A stretch of 64,000 nucleotides of DNA, from assembly GCF_000003815.2 (NCBI RefSeq), contig NC_049979.1:33372047-33436046 (forward strand). Reading direction: 5' to 3'. Positions 58,471-64,000 of this stretch are shown in pieces. Under the pieces are notes generated by a model. It did no database searches and was not told the DNA's origin. It worked only from the letters and a program-made list of their open reading frames with translations. Each line of letters opens with the position of its first letter. Positions within the stretch are counted from its first letter, which is position 1. This DNA comes from Branchiostoma floridae (taxonomy: Eukaryota; Chordata; Leptocardii; Amphioxiformes; Branchiostomatidae). The translations under genes and the position numbers were made by a program.

Positions 58471-59430
58471 TGTAAAGTTTCGTTCGCGAACAAGCTGGCG
58501 ACCCCAGCCTCAGGAACATGACCTATCCGACGACATGCATACCGTCATCATAATTCTATTTCTTTTAAATGGAAGTCCCCCTTTTCTGTCGACCATTGTA
58601 CCTAATTTGTATTTAAAATATTGCTACGGTTTTATCTAAACATTTCATTTGAACGATGTACATGTCATTCAAAAAGAACAAAGGATTCTCTTTCAATTTC
58701 CCTGTCATTTACCCCGGATATTGGGTCTGCGCCCCATCCGACTGTTTTTCTTTGCCATTCAAGTTTATACGACATGATCTGTCTACCAAACATTTCAACA
58801 TTCATTAACCCTGTAATTCTGTAAAACATCCCAAGCTAATAAAAGATATAAAAGAAGTGAATGTATCTATATAAATCTGACTGAAAAGTGAAATTTTTGC
58901 CATGTACACTATAGAAAACGGTTGATCTTTCTGACAACCCTTACTTCATGCCCGCATTCTGGTAGGTAAATAGAAACACATAAACTATAGAACGCCCATG
59001 TTAAGAAACCAAAACAATGCTGACCTTCTGTGGGGATTGGTGACCTGGTGAGTCGGGTCGGCTACTTTTGGGAATCCGAATGAATTACGCCAAGAACAGG
59101 TTAAGTCCCTGTGCACGTGTCCCTCAAGTAAAGACAAGTATGTCGGCAAAACGTTACCAGTTATAAGATATATTAAGAACACAGTTTGCACAACACGCCA
59201 GCTGCAAAATTGAGGGTTCTACACCACACAGAACCCATTAAAAACACACATCACGCCTGAAGCTAGACGCCCATATATCTTTAAATCTGTCAAATAAGGT
59301 CGTCGGTGACAACTGACAACCGTACGATAACATGCCAGGTGTACCTGGTGACCAGGTCCGATCTGTTGGACCATAACATCTTTTCGTCAGCTTTGTGATA
59401 CGATGCCTGACCTGAACTGAATTTATCATT
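58471..59430 (+). repeat. Heavily decayed array unit copy (W)
   Basis: Pieces in unit order: a LINE-like 3' end remnant (58471-58560, ACATGACCTATCCGACGACA), an AAAACAATGCTGACCTTCTG block (59010), and an AGCTAGACGCCCATATATCT block (59261) followed by GTGACAACTGACAACC. Divergence is much higher than among U1-U5 and V1-V2, so it is an older copy. Confidence 0.5.
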
Positions 59431-59439
59431 GTCACATAG

Positions 59440-61529
59440 AAGTATATGCATTCATTTTATTTCATTTCCTTCGTTGATTCAACATGACTGGCATGCACAT
59501 AATGGTAGCCTGGATGGTGATGGAATTTAGAACAGACACATATTAAAACATACTCGGCCCGCATATGTTAATCAAAACAATATATATGAAAATAGTATAT
59601 ATCATCCCTGACAATGAGTACACATCATTGCAAGCTAAGTGTCTATAGTCTTGTTCTACAGATTGATTATCAAAAGCTATATATTAACACAAATTAGAAA
59701 AACCAGCCTACTGCAATACCTAATTGCTACCTTTCTTTATGTTTACATTCTCTCTTCGTCATTCACCATACGACCACGCACAATGTCAAGAGGATTGGTT
59801 ACATATCAAAATAAGGGTTATTTTCGTTACTTACTCTAATATCTTTTCCGTGTAATGGCAGGCTATTTGAAACATACACCAAAAAACCCACCCCGAATGA
59901 TAAGAAACAAAAGAAGACAACAAACCTTTTGAAAAGCCAAATAGCTGAAATGTTTGGGAAATCCGACCACATTCACGTAATTATGTGAAAAAAAGATGCA
60001 TTATATACTTCATATGCTTTACCTGTTTAATATTGACATTCTTGTTTATCAGCTAAAAGAAGATTGCGAACAGGATTGTTTGGGGTGACCACATCGCAGT
60101 AACATATTTGCACATAGTCTCGGGCAGAGGGATTTCATGATGAAAACAACAGAGTAAAATGTAAGGTGGTGTAGTAGCTATAGTATTTCACAATAGGACA
60201 GTGCTGGTGTTGTGTTCACTAAAACAGACGAGTCTGTCGCCCAGCAGGAGCACTGTTTAGACATTAGAAAATCATAGTGGTGCATGTGGTACTGGTCTAA
60301 GTTTACTCTGACCTAACTATTTAGTACCGGAGACTAATAAGATTTCCATAGTACCATAAATTAAGAAAAAAAAGGTGCCACGGCTACGTGTCAAGGCTAT
60401 AGGGACTCGACAAAACTATCTAAGGACATTTACTTTTCACTTGTTGTGAAACTGGTATGTGTTATCCGTTGTTTCCGCACAATTCCGTCCCTTGAATTGT
60501 TTTTTGTGTATGTCATGGGTAAGGATGACTCATCGAATGACTGCCGGTTGCATAGCAGGCGGTGATAGTTTATTGTGTGCTTTAGTAGTGTACCCATGAT
60601 CTTTAAGGTCTCTTAACATGTAAATGTTAGCCAACTCATTGTTTTTATACTAGACTCTTTTACCAGCGCCTTCAATGCACATCATTTATACAATTATCGA
60701 GATACAAACTGTAATTGTAGTGACAGGCATACAAATAACACTGTGCAACATAACTGTGTGAGTTCGTATACGACTGTTTTGAGAAAAGTGAAAATGCATA
60801 TAAACAATAGATATAATCACAACAAAGGTCCGGATGTTCACTTGTAACACTACATGTTATACTACTTAGCCTTTAGTATCCAATGTAATACAACCGAATT
60901 GCTGCATTTAGCATGGACAGAAACATGAAAATAAAGATCATCAATATGATATATAACTGTGACAGTGACCCAGAGATGTAACGTTACCGGGAGAAGATGA
61001 AAATTATGAATGATAAAAATAAAGAAAATCTTCCAAAAACTAAACTAATGATGTGAACTCCTCACTACAACAGCTGTTTCCTTGTCACGAAATTAGAGCA
61101 ATCAGTCCTAAGAATAAACACTTCATAGACTGCTTCTGTGCATTTAAATGGATTTTTAGGGCCTGAAGTTCGAACACCATTAGTATGGTAAGGCAGCGTT
61201 TATCCAAAAGTCTATCTGGCCTAACAATTGGTAGCGCGTAATTTTCCGCACAGAATTCACCGATACACCATACAAAACTGTTCAATGCTATGAAGTTTTT
61301 GAGAACTTTTATGAGACATTATTTCGAGGATACCTGTGTGTCAAATCATTTCATTATTCAACATTTCCAAGTTTGAATACAGTGCTGATTCAGAAGTTTA
61401 GAAAGTGGCTAAGTAATCAATTCCCTTTTGGGCAGACTGAGGGACATCCACATAGAGGGGCTAAAAGTATCACTTATATATACTCCTTAATGCATTTAAG
61501 TTGTTTAGTACAATGGCATGATTATTAAT
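59440..61529. other. Unassigned sequence with one dispersed repeat
   Basis: Apart from the ~70-bp repeat at 60189-60258, nothing is recognised. Confidence 0.4.
60189..60258. repeat. Dispersed ~70-bp repeat, copy 3
   Basis: CAATAGGACAGTGCTGGTGT through GAGCACTGTTTA, matching 49632-49702 with a few changes. Confidence 0.6.
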
Positions 61530-62237
61530 TATATACCACTCAGCTGTTTGTTCTTTCGTATCTTCAACCCGACATGAATTCCTGTTGTCCATTGGCCAGT
61601 ATGAAGAAGTTTCAAGTTATAACGTTTCTCATAGCAGAGGTGGGCAGGTAAGTTTGAGGCTTTAAACTATTAAATGTCATGATATGCCAGTAACAAAATA
61701 CGAACCTAGTTTTGTCAGAAACAGAAACTTCATAATATGATTTGTACTTACCAGAGGACTGTCCCACTTAATGTCAAATCGACTTCACTGCCAGTTGTGC
61801 AATTATGGATGTTGGCATCGACGAAGAAGCAAGTTCACTATACCACGCCTTCAAGATTACACCAAATTCTCTTCGAATCTTAAGCTACTCCAAATCACTA
61901 TTGTAGACTCCGGTGATGCCATGTACAGCACAGAGAGCGATGAAATGCCTTTCATATCTGTGCCGCACCCTGAACCAACAACGGTTTCAGCCGCCCACTT
62001 AGCACGTTGTATCTTATGGGTAATTAAGTCATAGTAATGCGGTGTACTGTTATTAATTTTATTCAATGCGAAACCCCCCATCAAAATCACGGGTTTACCC
62101 AAATACGCCCCCGTACCCGTCAGGATTTGGGGAAAATCGTATCCGAGAGGTATACGGCACCGGAATTGGTCCGATTTGCGCTGCATCGTCGTATTCGAGT
62201 AAGGATCATGGATTTGTCCGGATTCGCTCGAAAACGT
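61530..62237. repeat. Duplicated segment, copy 1
   Basis: From TATATACCACTCAGCTGTTT to TTCGCTCGAAAACGT it matches 63108-64000 in order, offset 1578 bp at the start. Shared anchors include GACATGAATTCCTGTTGTCC, GGTGGGCAGGTAAGTTTGAG, and GTCCGATTTG followed by CGTCGTATTCGAGTAAGG. It is rich in ATTCG motifs toward the end. No gene is recognised. Confidence 0.85.
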
Positions 62238-63107
62238 TCCGTGTTCGGCATGTCGCCCGATTTCGGATCCGTCGTATTACTTAGGATTCGAAGTCATTTT
62301 CGTGCAGTGAACCAACTTACAACATTCGTGCATACATTACCTCTAATTGCTGCCAGAGCCAGTCTATTCAAAATCACTCAACTGTAATTTATCGGGGCCC
62401 AGCTCAGGGTTTGAAAACTCCCCACCGAACAGAGTCCCTGTATGATCGTGACCAACAATACATTGTTTTTAACTAATATTAACAACTACTTCTAGCCGTC
62501 TTATGAGGAGTAGTGTGTGTCTGTGTGTGTGTTTGTCTCACAACCCATCACGAGCCAAGTAACAACATCCATCCCAACATAAACTGTGTGCAATTTCTGT
62601 CAGAGCCTTTTTAAAGACATTTAACTGCAATGTATTGGTTGGGGCCTAAGTCCCGGTTTGAAAATACCCCACTCGATAAGGGCCCCCGTCCTTTTTGATT
62701 GTTACCAAGACTATAATGTTAATGCAGAAATGTTCGCGGTAGCTTTGTTTTTGCCCCTTTTGCGGTGGCCACTTCATCGCGACCTTAAAACTACCGCGAA
62801 CATTTTTTTGACTATAGTTTGTGACTACAATATATGGCGCTACAGCGATGTAATTAGACAAATTAGAAGACAAAACGCATATCATGGTTACATTTGTCTA
62901 AAATAAATCTGGGCATCCATATACTATTAGATTGAAAACATTTGACTTATATTTCCAACTTGAACACGATATTGGTCAATCAGATGTAAGGTTAACTGAA
63001 TACACGTTACTGCTTCTAGCTCACTATATACACAAACTGTAAGACCTTTGTGATACATTGAATACCTGTGAAATTTCCCAAGCCCAATCTTCTACAAGAT
63101 CATCAAC
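62238..63107. other. Spacer between duplicated segments
   Basis: Contains a short TG-rich tract (~62512-62536) and the fold-back at 62728-62805. No gene is recognised. Confidence 0.45.
62728..62805. repeat. Fold-back hairpin (MITE-like) with 15-bp perfect arms
   Basis: AAATGTTCGCGGTAG at 62728-62742 is exactly reverse-complemented at 62791-62805. The loop contains a partly symmetrical GCGGTGGCCACTTCATCGCG. This resembles short non-autonomous fold-back elements. No target duplication was established. Confidence 0.8.
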
Positions 63108-64000
63108 TATATACCACTCAGCTGTTTGTTCTTTCCTATCTTCAACCCGACATGAATTCCTGTTGTCCATTGGCCAGTATGAAGAAGATGCAAGTTATAA
63201 CGTTTCTCACAGCAGAGGTGGGCAGGTAAGTTTGAGGCTTTAAACTATTAAATGCCATGATATGCCAGTAACAAAATACGAACCTAGTTTTGTCAGAAAC
63301 CGAAATTTCATAATATACTTTGTACTTACCAAGGACCGTCCCACTTAATGTAAATCGACTTCACTGCCAGTTGTGCAATTATGGAGGGGGGCGACGAAGA
63401 TTACATCGACGAAAAAGCAACGTCACTATTCCGCGCCTTCAAATTTAAACCACATTTTATTCGAATCTTAAGCCACTCCAAATCACTATTGTAGACTCCG
63501 TGATGTCATGTACAGCACAGAGAGCGATGAAACGCCTTTCATATCTGTGCAGAACCCTGAACCAACAACGGTTTCAGCCGCCCACTTAGCATCCTGTATC
63601 TTACGGGTAATTAAGGACTGCGGGTTTCGGATTCGCGTCGTATTCGACGAAAACGTCGCCTTGTGGCCAGTATCCTTTTTATAATCTGCAAATCTGCGAG
63701 ATTCCGACTGTCGGATTTTGTTCGCATCTGCCAAAGTGTCCACTGGAGAGGTGCTTTGTGGGTAATTCGGAAATCCGTGAAATCCCTGTTTTCGTATTTC
63801 TACAGATTCTGCGAAGGTAGTAATCCGATGAATTACGAGTCATAAAAATCAAGAGTCTTAGTAGTGCAGTGTACTGTTATTAATTCTTTTCGAGGAAACT
63901 CCTTTCCGATAGGTATATGACACCGGAATTGGTCCGATTTGCAGTGCATCGTCGTATTCGAGTAAGGATCATGGATTTGTCCGTATTCGCTCGAAAACGT
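63108..64000. repeat. Duplicated segment, copy 2 (with internal insertion)
   Basis: Matches copy 1 to the end of the window and probably beyond. Between TAATTAAG (~63615) and TTAGTAGTGCAGTG (~63859) it holds ~240 bp absent from copy 1. Conversely copy 1 has ~75 bp (62066-62140) replaced here by a short sequence. Confidence 0.85.

Noticed and set aside
62066-62387. Overlapping ORFs rich in Arg/Ile in the duplicated segment
   Set aside because: They derive from ATTCG-rich repeat sequence and are not kept in frame in copy 2.

Overview
This looks like eukaryotic, metazoan, repeat-dominated DNA. The signs are CR1/Jockey- and RTE-type LINE fragments, a Tc1/mariner element, Harbinger-like MITEs, GT-AG introns, TG microsatellites, scaffold N-gaps and one exon of an SRSF4/5/6-type splicing factor. 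An invertebrate deuterostome such as amphioxus would fit, but that is an impression from the repeat mix, not proof. No complete cellular gene is visible. Almost every open frame is spurious, a transposon remnant, or repeat-derived.

Layout. (1) 1-480: A-rich ~75-bp tandem monomers ('satellite B'). (2) 887-1778: 5'-truncated RTE-type LINE. (3) ~2.27-15.13 kb: head-to-tail array of a 1.6-4.1 kb unit (U1-U5). Each unit mixes a LINE 3' part with pieces of an unrecognised split gene, and some carry later insertions: a Tc1-like element in U2 and a MITE in U5. (4) ~15.99-39.29 kb: a very large satellite ('satellite A', ~75-bp monomer). It has diverged single monomers at both edges and a core of higher-order repeats (about nine monomers, ~670 bp), themselves arranged in blocks of ~3.4-4.3 kb. 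The satellite is broken by identifiable insertions: a dispersed element, a Harbinger-type MITE, and a 3.6-kb composite at ~19.91-23.55 kb. The composite holds a CR1-like LINE, two pieces of another transposon ORF and, on the minus strand, an intact SRSF-type RRM2 (pseudo-RRM). (5) 39.94-41.29 kb: five tandem copies of a ~220-300-bp repeat. (6) 45.69-47.09 kb: satellite B again. (7) 47.50-47.85 kb: RTE fragment with a 10-bp target duplication. (8) ~50.46-56.22 kb: second copy of the unit array (V1, V2), with a minisatellite and a TG repeat. (9) 56.2-64 kb: LINE remnants, a decayed unit copy, a fold-back hairpin, and a two-copy duplication running off the window end.

The blocks left of satellite A (satellite B, then a ~125-bp flank, then the unit array) reappear in the same order on its right. 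The big satellite therefore sits between two copies of one segmental duplication. Several insertions can be proved by comparing filled and empty sites within the window, because satellite monomers and array units supply the uninterrupted sequence. All coordinates and periods were counted by eye. N-runs lie at 20645-20781, 22781-23105, 26341-27023, 30360-30626, 35446-35545, 38273-38718 and 43477-43594.
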